Below are positions 35,375 through 44,304 of a DNA stretch of 64,000 nucleotides, piece after piece; position 1 is the first letter of the stretch, and every line of letters starts with the position of its first letter. Made by a program: the position numbers and the translations under genes. This stretch comes from Amaricoccus macauensis_A. GTDB lineage: Bacteria; Pseudomonadota; Alphaproteobacteria; Rhodobacterales; Rhodobacteraceae. The notes under the pieces are model-generated. The model was not told the DNA's origin, did not search any database, and saw nothing but the letters and a program-made list of their open reading frames with translations. Location: the NCBI RefSeq assembly GCF_049800915.1, contig NZ_JBNAFY010000001.1:124001-188000 (forward strand). The letters run 5' to 3'.

Positions 35375-35856
35375 CTGCTGGCCTCCAGGTGCCTCAGACG
35401 GTCAAGCATACCCTGCAAGATGTATCCTGCCGCGACATGATCAATGACCTCGCCACGCCTCTTGCGGCTGGTGTCCGCCTCCAGGAGCGCACGCTCCGCC
35501 GCGACTGTCGAGAGACGCTCGTCCCAGTAGGTGATCGGCATTTCCGTGCGTGCCGAGAAGTTGCGGGCGAAGGCACGGGTCGACTGGCATCGCGGGCCTT
35601 CGCTCCCGTCCATGTTTCTTGGCAGTCCGAGGACGAGCCCGCCGATTCCGCGTTCGGTGATCAATCCGGCGAGGGCTTCCGCATCCTGTCCGAATTTGCG
35701 TCGGCGTAGGGTTTTCAGTGGAGTGGCGATCTGTCGCATTGTGTCGGATACCGCGACCCCGATCGTCTTTGTGCCGAGATCCAGACCCATAAGAGCCTTG
35801 CCCGGTGCGATTGCCGCCGCGAATTCCTCGGGGTTCTCGAAAATCTGCCAGCTCAA
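35371..35856 (-). CDS. ruvX: Putative pre-16S rRNA nuclease / Holliday junction resolvase-like
   Basis: 161 aa YqgF/RuvX protein with RNase H fold. LMGLDLGTKTIGVAVSD holds the first catalytic Asp, GLVLGLPRNMDGSEGP the second motif, and YWDERLSTVAAERAL the conserved DER motif with catalytic acid. E. coli YqgF is needed for processing the 16S 5' end. Slightly longer than usual (138) at the C-terminus. Overlaps both neighbours by 4 bases. Confidence 0.94.
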   Translation of the reverse strand: MSWQIFENPEEFAAAIAPGKALMGLDLGTKTIGVAVSDTMRQIATPLKTLRRRKFGQDAEALAGLITERGIGGLVLGLPRNMDGSEGPRCQSTRAFARNFSARTEMPITYWDERLSTVAAERALLEADTSRKRRGEVIDHVAAGYILQGMLDRLRHLEASR

Positions 35857-37085
35857 GGCGTCAGTCCTCCGGCTGCGGCCGCGGCCTCGATCTGTTCCAG
35901 AGCAGCGGGGTCGGATGCGAATTTCGCAACCGCTTCCAGGCGGATTGCCTCTGCCCGTTCCTTCTGGCCCAGAACTCCGAGCGCCCTGATCAGTCGCGCC
36001 CAGTCTGCCGGCGGGCCGCCTTCCTCCGCGAGGCGCGCACCCAGGCCTTCGACCATCCCTTCGATCATTGCCTGGCGCTCCTCGGGTGACATGTCTTCGG
36101 CGGCGGCAATATCTGCGGCATCGGGACCAGGGGCAGTCGCGGAGGTGTCCGGTGCGGGCATGCCTGCAAGTCTGGCGACTTCCCCGATTTGGGCCTGAAT
36201 CGGCGCGACCCAGGGTGCGCTCGGCTGGCTTTCGTTCAGGAGCCGCGTCCAGATTGGATAGGCCAGGTCGGGCCGGCCCGCCTGAAGGAGGGCCACTCCG
36301 GAATAGTAGCGGCCGAGTGGATGTGCGGGCTCTCTCTCAAGGGCGTCTGCGAGCAATTCCTCTGCCTCCGGCGAAACATAACCGCCCGCGGCAAGGATCA
36401 TGAGTTCAGCGAGTTCGAGGTTGTCCGAGACCTGCGCCTCTTCACCAAGGATCTCGATAACGTCTTCCTGAGCTGCGCGGGCTTCCGCGTAGCGCCCCAG
36501 GCTGGCAAGGCTGCGCGCAAGCAGCCGGTGGCCGCGAAGATCCCCTGGACGGTCCTCCAAGGCGGTACGGAGTTGCTCCACGAGAGCAAGGTCGCTGTCG
36601 GTATTGAGCGCGGCGGCAGGCCCAGTTCCGGCCTCGCGTGCCGCGGCCTCGGCTTCTTCCTGGCTGGGTCGGTTGGCATAGGCTTCCGCCATGAGCCGAT
36701 TCCGTTCCGCCAGTGGCTGGTCGGGAAATCCGGCGGCACCCGTGTAAAGGTAGATCCCTGCGGCGGCGGCAATCGCGCATCCGGCCACCAGTGCCCCGGC
36801 GACAAGCGATATCCGTCGCGGTGCCCGATCGGCCTGCGCTTCGGCCGCCTCCGCGTCGGCGGCCTGGAGAAGACGGCGGGAAAGCTCCAGCCGTGTCGCT
36901 TCGGCTTCCTCCGCACTCAGGAGGCCGCGCGCGCTTTCCGCTTCGACCTCCCTGAGCTGATCACGGTAGACCTGCATGTCGTGGCTGGCTCTTCGCCCGG
37001 CCCTTTTCTCGCCGCGCAGCAGCGGGCCCAGAACCAGCAGGAGACTGCAAAGGATCAGTATCGCCGCGAATATCCAGAACAGCAT
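35853..37085 (-). CDS. ccmI: Cytochrome c maturation protein CcmI
   Basis: 410 aa. Two membrane helices (~1-20 and ~95-115) flank a leucine-zipper-like loop (VYRDQLREVEAESARGLLSAEEAEATRLELSRRLL is the hallmark), followed by a periplasmic TPR-like domain (~150-400). CcmI with CcmHF holds apocytochrome c for haem ligation. The other ccm genes are elsewhere. The C-terminus ends in an Ala-rich stretch. First gene of the three-gene unit. Confidence 0.93.
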   Translation of the reverse strand: MLFWIFAAILILCSLLLVLGPLLRGEKRAGRRASHDMQVYRDQLREVEAESARGLLSAEEAEATRLELSRRLLQAADAEAAEAQADRAPRRISLVAGALVAGCAIAAAAGIYLYTGAAGFPDQPLAERNRLMAEAYANRPSQEEAEAAAREAGTGPAAALNTDSDLALVEQLRTALEDRPGDLRGHRLLARSLASLGRYAEARAAQEDVIEILGEEAQVSDNLELAELMILAAGGYVSPEAEELLADALEREPAHPLGRYYSGVALLQAGRPDLAYPIWTRLLNESQPSAPWVAPIQAQIGEVARLAGMPAPDTSATAPGPDAADIAAAEDMSPEERQAMIEGMVEGLGARLAEEGGPPADWARLIRALGVLGQKERAEAIRLEAVAKFASDPAALEQIEAAAAAGGLTP

Positions 37086-37202
37086 GGTGCATCCAAATGC
37101 CTCGTTTCGTGGAGGCGGACCCTAGTCCCAGGCAGGCGCAGGCACAATGTTGCTTTGGTCGCGTTTGCGTGGGTAGACCCAGGTGTGCCGCTGGGAGGAG
37201 CT

Positions 37203-38345
37203 TCAAGGGGTAAAGTGCGCGTTCCAGGTTGACGTTCGGTCAGCATCGCGCCGCTCGAAGGTTTCGAGTGCGTCTTCGACGCTTCGGGTGTCGGGCGTTT
37301 CTCGGCCTTCACCGAGGTCGGTCAGGCGCATCGTGTACCACGCGGTCACGCCGCCTTCGATATTTGTCGAGAAGCGGGGAAAATTTGGATCCTGCGCCTT
37401 CTCGCCTTGCCAGGAGCGGGCAAGGCCTGGGTCGAGCACGTGACCTCGCGCGATGCCCACGATGTCCGTATAGCCGTCTTCAATGGCGGCGACAGCCTGG
37501 GCCCGCGACTTAAAGCCACCGGTGAGCATAAGCGGTTTGCGTGCCACTTGCCGGGCTTTCCGGGCGAAATCGAGGAAATAGGGGCCGCTCCCGGCGCTGT
37601 CGGACGCCGATTTCGCGCCGGGGAAGTACGTCCCACCGCTGATGTCGATCAGGTCGATGCTGCTGGCATCAAGCAGTTTTACGACCTCCAGGGCTTCGGT
37701 TTGCGTAAGACCACCTTCGAGTTGATCGCTCGAGTTGAGCTTGATCGCGACAGGAAACTCCGGGCCGACGGCGGAGCGGACTTCCTCCAGCACCTCGAGC
37801 GCGAGTCGCGCCCGCGCCAAGAGGCTTCCGCCGTAGTCGTCCGCGCGGCGGTTGAAGAGGGGAGAGAGAAACTGCCCCAGCAGGAAGCCGTGCGCGGCGT
37901 GCAATTCGACGCCACCGAAACCGAACCTTCGGGCCAGTCGGGCCGTGCGGGCGAAATGGCCTGGAAGGGCGCGGATCTCGTCCCGCGTCAGTTCACCGCA
38001 GGTCAGCCCAGGAACGCTCAGTGCGGACGGCCCTTTGGGGGAACTGATTGGGCCATAGGCAAGAGCCCCCGCATGCCCGAGTTGCAGAAAGAGCCGTGAT
38101 CCGCATCCCGAGCCGGCTCGCGCAAGCGTTTCCCAAGCCGCGGCCGGGGACTTTTCGTGCAGTACAAGGTTGCCAGGGCGCTCGGCATATTGGTGATTGC
38201 CCTGAACCTCGCCCACGATCGAGAGGGCGCATCCACCCTCGGCCCATCGCTCATAGAGGCGGAACTGCGCGTTCGAGGGATTTCCACGCCCGTCGCCGAG
38301 AGAATCAGACATGGCTGCCTTTGCGATCCGGTTCTTGAGAACCAC
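37203..38345 (-). CDS. Old Yellow Enzyme family NADH:flavin oxidoreductase, start uncertain
   Basis: FMN-dependent TIM-barrel reductase, 380 aa from the GTG at 38345. Family motifs are KNRIAKAAMSD, LQLGHAGALA, FGGVELHAAHGFLLGQFLSP, FNRRADDYGGSL and IDISGGTYFPG. The conserved N-terminal strand (LFRPQELPCGVVLKNR) extends upstream of that GTG, but between it and the in-frame stop at 38403-38405 there is no ATG, GTG or TTG. A CTG at 38396 with CGGAG 9 bases upstream is the only good start for a full-length protein. Either a CTG start, an N-terminally short protein, or a recent mutation. Substrate unknown. Confidence 0.88.
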   Translation of the reverse strand: MVLKNRIAKAAMSDSLGDGRGNPSNAQFRLYERWAEGGCALSIVGEVQGNHQYAERPGNLVLHEKSPAAAWETLARAGSGCGSRLFLQLGHAGALAYGPISSPKGPSALSVPGLTCGELTRDEIRALPGHFARTARLARRFGFGGVELHAAHGFLLGQFLSPLFNRRADDYGGSLLARARLALEVLEEVRSAVGPEFPVAIKLNSSDQLEGGLTQTEALEVVKLLDASSIDLIDISGGTYFPGAKSASDSAGSGPYFLDFARKARQVARKPLMLTGGFKSRAQAVAAIEDGYTDIVGIARGHVLDPGLARSWQGEKAQDPNFPRFSTNIEGGVTAWYTMRLTDLGEGRETPDTRSVEDALETFERRDADRTSTWNAHFTP

Positions 38346-38434
38346 TCCGCAAGGTAGCTCCTGGGGGCGAAAGAGGGTTTGACTGCCTCCCGTCAGGACA
38401 ACTTACTCCGTCTCGGAGACCGGCTGCCGGTCAC

Positions 38435-39421
38435 TCAAAGCATCCCTGCAACGACACGATCCGGCGGCCTGTGCCCATCCTCGAAGGTCTTGATATTAAG
38501 AATGACCTTTTCGCCCATATCGAGCCGGCCTTCCTCGGTCGAAGAGCTCATATGCGGCAGGAGCATCACGTTCGGAAGCTGCATGAGTCGCGGATTCACA
38601 TCATGCCCGTGCTCATAGACATCGAGACCGGCACCCCCCAACTCGCCACCGCGCAGCATGCGAGTGAGCGCATTCTCGTCGATCACCTCGCCACGGGCCG
38701 TGTTCACCACGTAGGCCGTGGGTTTCATCAGCTTGAGACGTCGCGCGTTCATCAGGTGGAAGGTGGAAGGCGTGTGCGGCACGTGGATCGTGAGGATGTC
38801 GATCCGGGCGAGCATCTGGTCGAGGCTTTCCCAGTAGTGAACGCCGAGGCCTTCCTCGATCTCCGGGTGAAGGCGGCCACGATCGTGGTAGTGCAGGTCC
38901 AGTCCGAAGACCTTCGCGCGGCGCGCGACCGCCTGGCCCACATGACCCATGCCGAGAATGCCGAGACGCTTGCCGGCGATGCGGTGGCCCATCAGTGCCG
39001 TGGGGCTCCAACCTTCCCAATTGCCGCTCTGCATGATGCGCACACCCTCGGGAATGCGCCGCGGAACCGACAAGATCAGCGCCATGGCCATGTCGGCGGT
39101 GTCTTCCGCCAAAACGCCGGGCGTGCTTGAGACCGTGATGCCGCGTTGCTGCGCGCTGGCCACGTCGATATGATCGAAACCCGCCCCGTAATTCGCGATC
39201 AGCCGCAATTGCGGACCCGCATGGGCCAGCAGCTTGGCGTCGATCCTGTCGGTAATGGTGGGCACCAGGACATCGGCCGTCTCCATCGCCTTCGCCAGTT
39301 CCTCCGGCGCAAGGGGAATATCCTGCGTGTTGAGGGTGACATCGAAGAGTTCCTGCATCCGGGACTCAACCGCTTTTGGAAGCCGCCGTGTCACGAACAC
39401 GTTCACAGGTTTGGAGGACAT
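38435..39421 (-). CDS. D-2-hydroxyacid dehydrogenase (glyoxylate/hydroxypyruvate reductase-like)
   Basis: 328 aa. The NAD(P) motif LGILGMGHVGQAVARR (~153-168) and the catalytic trio, Arg in VVNTARGEVID, Glu in GLDVYEHG and His in LLPHMSSST, are all present. Asp/His after the glycine motif (DLHYHDRGRL) leaves cofactor choice open. Closest in pattern to glyoxylate reductase GyaR or formate-dehydrogenase-like members. AGGAA 6 bases before the ATG. Single gene. Confidence 0.92.
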   Translation of the reverse strand: MSSKPVNVFVTRRLPKAVESRMQELFDVTLNTQDIPLAPEELAKAMETADVLVPTITDRIDAKLLAHAGPQLRLIANYGAGFDHIDVASAQQRGITVSSTPGVLAEDTADMAMALILSVPRRIPEGVRIMQSGNWEGWSPTALMGHRIAGKRLGILGMGHVGQAVARRAKVFGLDLHYHDRGRLHPEIEEGLGVHYWESLDQMLARIDILTIHVPHTPSTFHLMNARRLKLMKPTAYVVNTARGEVIDENALTRMLRGGELGGAGLDVYEHGHDVNPRLMQLPNVMLLPHMSSSTEEGRLDMGEKVILNIKTFEDGHRPPDRVVAGML

Positions 39422-39534
39422 GCTGATTCCTGTTTTTCTGGCGATGCTTGTCGGTTAATTTGCCGCATTAATGGCACGGGGAGATCGGAGAAATCCAGAG
39501 ACTATCCCGGCGCGAGGTGAAAGCAGGACCAAAG

Positions 39535-40062
39535 ATGGACAGGCTTCGATGCGGATTTTCGCTGGCATTGGCGGTGGCGATGCTGTCGCTGACCGATGCG
39601 GCCTCTGGTGCCAGTGCACAGGAGGTGCTGGCCCGCGGACCCGTGACGAATCTCCCCATGCCGCGTTTCGTCTCGATCCGGGCCGACCATGCGAATGCGC
39701 GGCGCGGACCGGGGCTCGACTACAGGATCGACTGGGAATTCGTGCGCCGCGGCTTGCCGGTCAAGGTGGTCGCGGAACACGGGCAGTGGCGCAGGGTGCA
39801 GGATGCCGAAGGGTATGGCGGCTGGGTCCACCAGTCGCTGATCTCGGGCGTTCGGACGGGGCTTGTGACCGGAGAGGAGAACGTCCCCATGCTCGCTGAT
39901 CCAGAGGTCGGCGCCGATGTCCGGGCAGAAGCCGAGCCCGGTGCCTTGGTTCAACTCGAAACCTGCTTCGGTGACTGGTGCGAAGTGCGTGCGGGCGGTC
40001 ACGAAGGCTGGCTCGAGCGCAGTGCCCTCTGGGGCGTGCGTGCAGACGAGGAATTCGACTGA
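39535..40062 (+). CDS. Secreted bacterial SH3 domain protein
   Basis: 175 aa from ATG 39535 (AGGA 7 bases upstream; a GTG at 39517 is in frame). Signal peptide to about ASGASA, then an SH3b domain (FVSIRADHANARRGPGLDYRIDW, WRRVQDAEGYGGWVHQSLI) and a second SH3b-like half (WCEVRAGGHEGWLERSALWGV). Such proteins bind cell wall or anchor partners in the periplasm. Convergent with irr, sharing a hairpin. Confidence 0.88.
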   Translation: MDRLRCGFSLALAVAMLSLTDAASGASAQEVLARGPVTNLPMPRFVSIRADHANARRGPGLDYRIDWEFVRRGLPVKVVAEHGQWRRVQDAEGYGGWVHQSLISGVRTGLVTGEENVPMLADPEVGADVRAEAEPGALVQLETCFGDWCEVRAGGHEGWLERSALWGVRADEEFD

Positions 40063-40068
40063 AAGCCG

Positions 40069-40108
40069 GAAAGCTGCATCAGCCGGCCGAAACCGATGCT
40101 CAGCTTTC
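40069..40108. terminator. Bidirectional hairpin between SH3 gene and irr
   Basis: GAAAGCTG / CAGCTTTC with inner CATC / GATG and a CT bulge form a 12-bp stem. It overlaps the last codons of irr, so for irr it would lie inside the message end. Confidence 0.6.
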
Positions 40109-40537
40109 GCGCCGGAGCCGGATTACCACATCGACGCGGGACAATGTCGCACCCTCCGGAATGTCCGGCTTGCTTGCCAACTGCACGGCCTTGTTTGGCG
40201 CATCCGTCAATTGGCCATCATCCTCCCAGTAGTAGTGGGAGTGGCTGTCGACCCTCGTGTCGAAATAGGAACGCGAACCATCCACCGTGATCTCGTGCAT
40301 GAGGCCGGCCTGACAGAAGGCGCGCAGGGTATTATAGACGGTCGCGAGAGAGACCGACACGTCGGAGGTGCCGGCGGCCTCGTGAAGGCTCTCCGCGGTC
40401 ACATGACGATCCTGTCCGTCGCCGACGAGAAGTCTCGCCAGCGCAAGGCGTTGCCGTGTCGGGCGCAAGGAGCCCGATGCGAGCCAAGCTTCCGCTCGCT
40501 CGAGCGCCTGGGACCCGGTTCCGGTCGAGGCACACAT
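40100..40537 (-). CDS. irr: Iron response regulator Irr (Fur superfamily)
   Basis: 145-aa winged-helix repressor. LRPTRQRLALARLL, HVTAESLHEAA and VSLATVYNTLRAFCQAGLMHEI are the Fur-type DNA-binding domain. The dimer domain keeps YFDTRVDSHSHYYWED with its His cluster but lacks the CxxC zinc pairs, which marks Irr rather than Fur. Irr reads cellular iron through haem. The position divergent from fabA matches other Rhodobacteraceae. The 177-base gap to fabA contains GATTTTTATAGCGAAATC, a weak candidate control element. Confidence 0.9.
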   Translation of the reverse strand: MCASTGTGSQALERAEAWLASGSLRPTRQRLALARLLVGDGQDRHVTAESLHEAAGTSDVSVSLATVYNTLRAFCQAGLMHEITVDGSRSYFDTRVDSHSHYYWEDDGQLTDAPNKAVQLASKPDIPEGATLSRVDVVIRLRRES

Positions 40538-40714
40538 TGGTATTCACCCGTTACTGTTTCAGGATTTTTATAGCGAAATCGTTGCGGAATGCCAGCCCGG
40601 CGTGCCTGTCTCGCGCGCAATTGCAGGATCGTCCCGCCCTTGCACCCCGTCGATCAGCGGTGTTACAGGTCGAAAAAGCCTACGGGGCCTTGGAGGACAG
40701 GAGCGTGGCGTTGC

Positions 40715-41221
40715 ATGACTGAACGGGCAACAAGCATTGATTACGAGGGACTTTTGTCCTGCGCCCGGGGGGAGATGTTCGGGCCTGGTAATCCCCAATT
40801 ACCCGAACCGCCCATGTTGATGATGGATCGGATCACGGAGATTTCAGATGATGGCGGCCCGAACGGGTTGGGCCATGTCGTTGCGGAATTCGACGTGAAA
40901 CCCGATCACTGGTTCTTCAAGTGCCATTTCGTTGGGGACCCGGTGATGCCAGGGTGCCTCGGTCTGGATGCGCTCTGGCAGCTGACCGGGTTCAACCTGG
41001 GTTGGCGTGGCATGAAGGGCAGAGGGCGCGCGCTCGGTGTCGGTGAGGTGAAATTCACCGGCATGGTCACGCCCGAGACGAAGCTCCTAGAGTACACGGT
41101 GAACTTTACCCGGGTCATCGATCGCAAGCTGAAACTCGGCATCGCAGATGGCATCATGAAGGCGGACGGAGAGGTGTTTTACACCACCACCGGAATGAAG
41201 GTCGGTCTGTTCCAGGAATAG
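40715..41221 (+). CDS. fabA: 3-hydroxydecanoyl-ACP dehydratase/isomerase
   Basis: 168 aa hot-dog-fold enzyme that dehydrates 3-hydroxydecanoyl-ACP and isomerises trans-2 to cis-3-decenoyl-ACP, the branch point to unsaturated fatty acids. Catalytic His71 (FKCHFVGDPVMPGCLG) and Asp85 (LDALWQ) align with E. coli His70/Asp84. First gene of fabA-fabB-fabI; fabB begins 14 bases after the stop. AGGAG lies 11 bases before the ATG. Confidence 0.97.
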   Translation: MTERATSIDYEGLLSCARGEMFGPGNPQLPEPPMLMMDRITEISDDGGPNGLGHVVAEFDVKPDHWFFKCHFVGDPVMPGCLGLDALWQLTGFNLGWRGMKGRGRALGVGEVKFTGMVTPETKLLEYTVNFTRVIDRKLKLGIADGIMKADGEVFYTTTGMKVGLFQE

Positions 41222-41235
41222 AGAGGGGCATCGAG

Positions 41236-42465
41236 ATGCGCCGCGTCGTTATCACTGGCCTCGGCATCGTTTCCTCCATCGGAAACAACGCCGAAGAGGT
41301 CGCAGCCGCACTGAAGGCCGGAAAATCGGGCATTTCCTTTGCGCCCGACTACGCCGAACACGGGTTCCGAAGCCAGGTCCACGGCAAACCGGATATCGTC
41401 CTTGCCGATCACATTGACAAGCGACAGATGCGCTTCATGGGCGATGGGGCGGCCTTCGCCTACATTGCCATGGAACAGGCCATCGCGGATTCGGGATTGG
41501 AGCCGTCCGATGTCTCGAATGAGCGCACGGGGCTCATTGCCGGTTCCGGCGGACCGTCGACGCGCAACATGTTTGCCGCGCACCAGATCGTTCTGGACAA
41601 GGGCAGTCCCAAGCGGATGGGGCCCTTCATGGTGACCCGCTGCATGTCTTCGACGGTTTCGGCCTGCCTCTCGACGCCCTTCAAGATCAAGGGGGTCAAC
41701 TACTCGATTACCTCGGCCTGTTCGACCTCCCTGCACTGCATCGGCAATGCCGTGGAGCAGATCCAGCTCGGCAAGCAGGATGTCGTGTTCGCGGGTGGCG
41801 GCGAGGAACTCGATTGGACGCTCTCCTGCCTCTTCGACGCCATGGGAGCCATGAGCTCGAAATACAATGATACGCCGGAACGGGCGTCGCGCGCATTCGA
41901 TGCGGATCGCGACGGCTTCGTGATTTCCGGCGGCGGCGGCATGGTCGTGGTTGAGGAACTCGAACACGCCAAGGCCCGTGGTGCCAAGATCTACGCTGAA
42001 GTGACCGGCTACGGCGCGACGTCCGATGGCCATGACATGGTCGCGCCTTCGGGAGAAGGCGGGGAACGTGCCATGCGGCTCGCCCTGTCAACGCTGCCCG
42101 AGGGCCGGAAGGTTGGCTATATCAACGCGCATGGGACCTCCACGCCGGTTGGCGATGTGGGTGAGGTCGAGGCTGTCCGCCGCATCTTCGGCGAGGGGGT
42201 CACGCCGCCGATATCCTCGACGAAATCGATGACGGGTCACAGCCAGGGCGCGACGGGCGCTCAGGAAGCAATCTACTGTCTCCTGATGCTGAAGGACGAC
42301 TTCGTGGCACCTTCGATCAATGTGGAAACGCTCGATCCCGGTATACAGCCCGGCGAGATCGCGACGACACGGATTGATGATGCCGGACTTGATACCGTCA
42401 TGACCAACAGTTTTGGTTTCGGCGGAACGAACGGGTCGATGTTGTTGAGCAAATTTGACGGGTGA
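41236..42465 (+). CDS. fabB: Beta-ketoacyl-ACP synthase I
   Basis: 409 aa condensing enzyme that elongates cis-3-decenoyl-ACP. Active-site Cys162 in SACSTSLHC, His in NAHGTSTPVGD and in KSMTGHSQGATG, and the C-terminal FGFGGTN are intact. Pairing with fabA supports FabB rather than FabF. GAGGGGC lies upstream of the ATG, and the stop is 4 bases from the fabI start. Confidence 0.96.
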   Translation: MRRVVITGLGIVSSIGNNAEEVAAALKAGKSGISFAPDYAEHGFRSQVHGKPDIVLADHIDKRQMRFMGDGAAFAYIAMEQAIADSGLEPSDVSNERTGLIAGSGGPSTRNMFAAHQIVLDKGSPKRMGPFMVTRCMSSTVSACLSTPFKIKGVNYSITSACSTSLHCIGNAVEQIQLGKQDVVFAGGGEELDWTLSCLFDAMGAMSSKYNDTPERASRAFDADRDGFVISGGGGMVVVEELEHAKARGAKIYAEVTGYGATSDGHDMVAPSGEGGERAMRLALSTLPEGRKVGYINAHGTSTPVGDVGEVEAVRRIFGEGVTPPISSTKSMTGHSQGATGAQEAIYCLLMLKDDFVAPSINVETLDPGIQPGEIATTRIDDAGLDTVMTNSFGFGGTNGSMLLSKFDG

Positions 42466-42469
42466 TCCC

Positions 42470-43258
42470 ATGGCACAGTTGATGGCCGGCAAACGCGGCC
42501 TGGTTCTGGGAGTGGCAAACGACCACTCCCTTGCTTGGGGGATCGCGAAGGTCCTTTCGTCCCACGGGGCGGAAATGGCCTTCACCTATCAGGGCGAAGG
42601 TTTCGGGCGCAGGGTGCGTCCTCTCGCGGAGAGCATCGGCGCAACCATGATCCTGCCGGCCGATGTGCAGGACCCGGCCTCGCTGGATGCGCTCTTCGAG
42701 GCCCTGACCGAGAACTGGGGCTCGCTGGATTTCATCGTTCACGCCATTGCCTATTCCGACAAGTCCGAACTCGACGGTCGGTTTGTCGAAACATCGCGCG
42801 AGAACTTTTTGAATTCGCTCGATATTTCCTGCTACAGCCTTGTCGAGCTCACCCGGCGGGCCGAACCCCTCATGAGCGAGGGAAGCTCCATCATCACGCT
42901 GACCTATATCGGTGCGCAACGTGTCACGCCGAACTACAACGTGATGGGCGTTGCCAAGGCCGCGCTGGAAAGCGCCGTTCGCTATCTTGCAAACGACCTC
43001 GGGCCAAAGGGTATCCGTGTCAACGCGGTCAGCCCCGGACCCATGCGAACGCTGGCGGGCGCAGCCATTGCAGGCTCGCGGAAGGTCTACAAGGTCACGG
43101 AGCAGAACGCCCCGATGCGGAAGAATGCTAGCTTGGAGTCGGTCGGTGGCGCGGCGCTCTATCTCCTGTCGGATCTCTCCTCCTGCACATCCGGCGAAGT
43201 GATCTTCGTGGATGGCGGCTTCCATATTCTCGGCATGGCACAGCCCGAAAACCTCTGA
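42470..43258 (+). CDS. fabI: Enoyl-ACP reductase (NADH), FabI
   Basis: 262-aa short-chain dehydrogenase-type reductase. LVLGVANDHSLAWGIAK is the cofactor motif; catalytic Tyr156 and Lys163 (NYNVMGVAKAALE) align exactly with E. coli. Last gene of the fab operon. Start ATG 42470 is preferred over in-frame 42455 because it begins the conserved MAGKRGLVLG region. This is the triclosan target in other bacteria. Confidence 0.96.
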   Translation: MAQLMAGKRGLVLGVANDHSLAWGIAKVLSSHGAEMAFTYQGEGFGRRVRPLAESIGATMILPADVQDPASLDALFEALTENWGSLDFIVHAIAYSDKSELDGRFVETSRENFLNSLDISCYSLVELTRRAEPLMSEGSSIITLTYIGAQRVTPNYNVMGVAKAALESAVRYLANDLGPKGIRVNAVSPGPMRTLAGAAIAGSRKVYKVTEQNAPMRKNASLESVGGAALYLLSDLSSCTSGEVIFVDGGFHILGMAQPENL

Positions 43259-43327
43259 TTCTCTGTCAGCGGGGAGTCAGGCGGAACAGGTAGGATAGAC
43301 GGGAAAAACCCGCCCGTTGGGAATACC

Positions 43328-43639
43328 ATGCGAAAGCTCACGAAACCGGCCGTTGCCGCCTCGCTTGTCTGTTCCGTTCTTCTGGCCTCTGCGGCGACCT
43401 ACGAGGATTACGGTCGTGCCCGCGAGGCGGTCGAGCGTGGGGAAATCCTTCCGCTAACCGAAATTCTCGAACGCGTGGAGCGTGAGCACGGCGGACGTAT
43501 GATCGAGATCGAGTTAGAGCTGGAAGGCGAAGGTGTGTTCTACGAACTCGAACTGATCCAGCCCAACGGCCGCGTCATCGAGGTTCTGGTCGACGCGGCC
43601 ACAGGAGAGACGCTCTCACTTGAGGTGGAGGACGATTGA
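43328..43639 (+). CDS. Secreted PepSY domain protein
   Basis: 103 aa with signal peptide (cleavage near LASAAT) and one PepSY domain (ILPLTEILERVEREHGGRMIEIELE to VLVDAATGETL). Such small PepSY proteins often precede two-component genes and may bind or sense an envelope ligand or inhibit proteases. The stop TGA overlaps the ATG of the response regulator by one base, so the three genes are one operon. Confidence 0.88.
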   Translation: MRKLTKPAVAASLVCSVLLASAATYEDYGRAREAVERGEILPLTEILERVEREHGGRMIEIELELEGEGVFYELELIQPNGRVIEVLVDAATGETLSLEVEDD

Positions 43640-44304
43640 TGCGAGCGCTTGTCGTCGAGGATGACCCGCGCATCTCCCGCGATCTCGCCAGCGCCCTGGA
43701 AGCTGCCGGGTTTGCGGTCCGCAGCTGCGGAGATGGCGAAGAGGCCTGGTTCATCGGCGACACGGAGATCTTCGACCTCGTGGTTCTCGACCTCGGCATG
43801 CCGGGCATGGACGGATTGTCGATCCTGAAGCGTTGGCGCGGCAACCAGCGACAAATGCCGGTTCTGATTCTGACTGCCCGTGGCGCATGGACCGAACGGG
43901 TGGAGGGGATCGAGGCCGGTGCCGACGACTACCTGCCGAAACCGTTTCACATGGAGGAACTGGTGGCGCGGGCGCGAGGGCTCGTTCGGCGTGCATCGGG
44001 CCATGCTGCCTCTCGTGTCGCGATCGGTTCCGTCTGGATTGATACCAACCGGATGACCGTTCATTCTGACGAGAAACCCATATCGGTTTCGCCCCTTGAA
44101 TACCGCTTGCTCACGTTCCTGGCGCTGAACAAGGGGCGGGTGATACCACCGACCGAACTGCTGGAGCATCTCTACGGGGACGATGACGCGCGAGAGGTCA
44201 ACGCAGTGGAGGCAATCATCACCCGGCTGCGGCGGAAGGTCGGACCGGATGTTGTGCGCACCCGGCGCGGGTTCGGCTATATTGCGGAAGATCATGTGTC
44301 GTGA
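43639..44304 (+). CDS. OmpR/PhoB-family response regulator
   Basis: 221 aa. Receiver with ALVVEDD, phospho-acceptor Asp in VVLDLGMPGMDG (~residue 51), Thr in ILTARG and Lys in YLPKPF. C-terminal winged helix (VSPLEYRLLTFLALNKGRVIPPTELLEHLYG to RTRRGFGYI). Similar to QseB/PmrA-type regulators. Overlaps the kinase start by 4 bases. Confidence 0.95.
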   Translation: MRALVVEDDPRISRDLASALEAAGFAVRSCGDGEEAWFIGDTEIFDLVVLDLGMPGMDGLSILKRWRGNQRQMPVLILTARGAWTERVEGIEAGADDYLPKPFHMEELVARARGLVRRASGHAASRVAIGSVWIDTNRMTVHSDEKPISVSPLEYRLLTFLALNKGRVIPPTELLEHLYGDDDAREVNAVEAIITRLRRKVGPDVVRTRRGFGYIAEDHVS

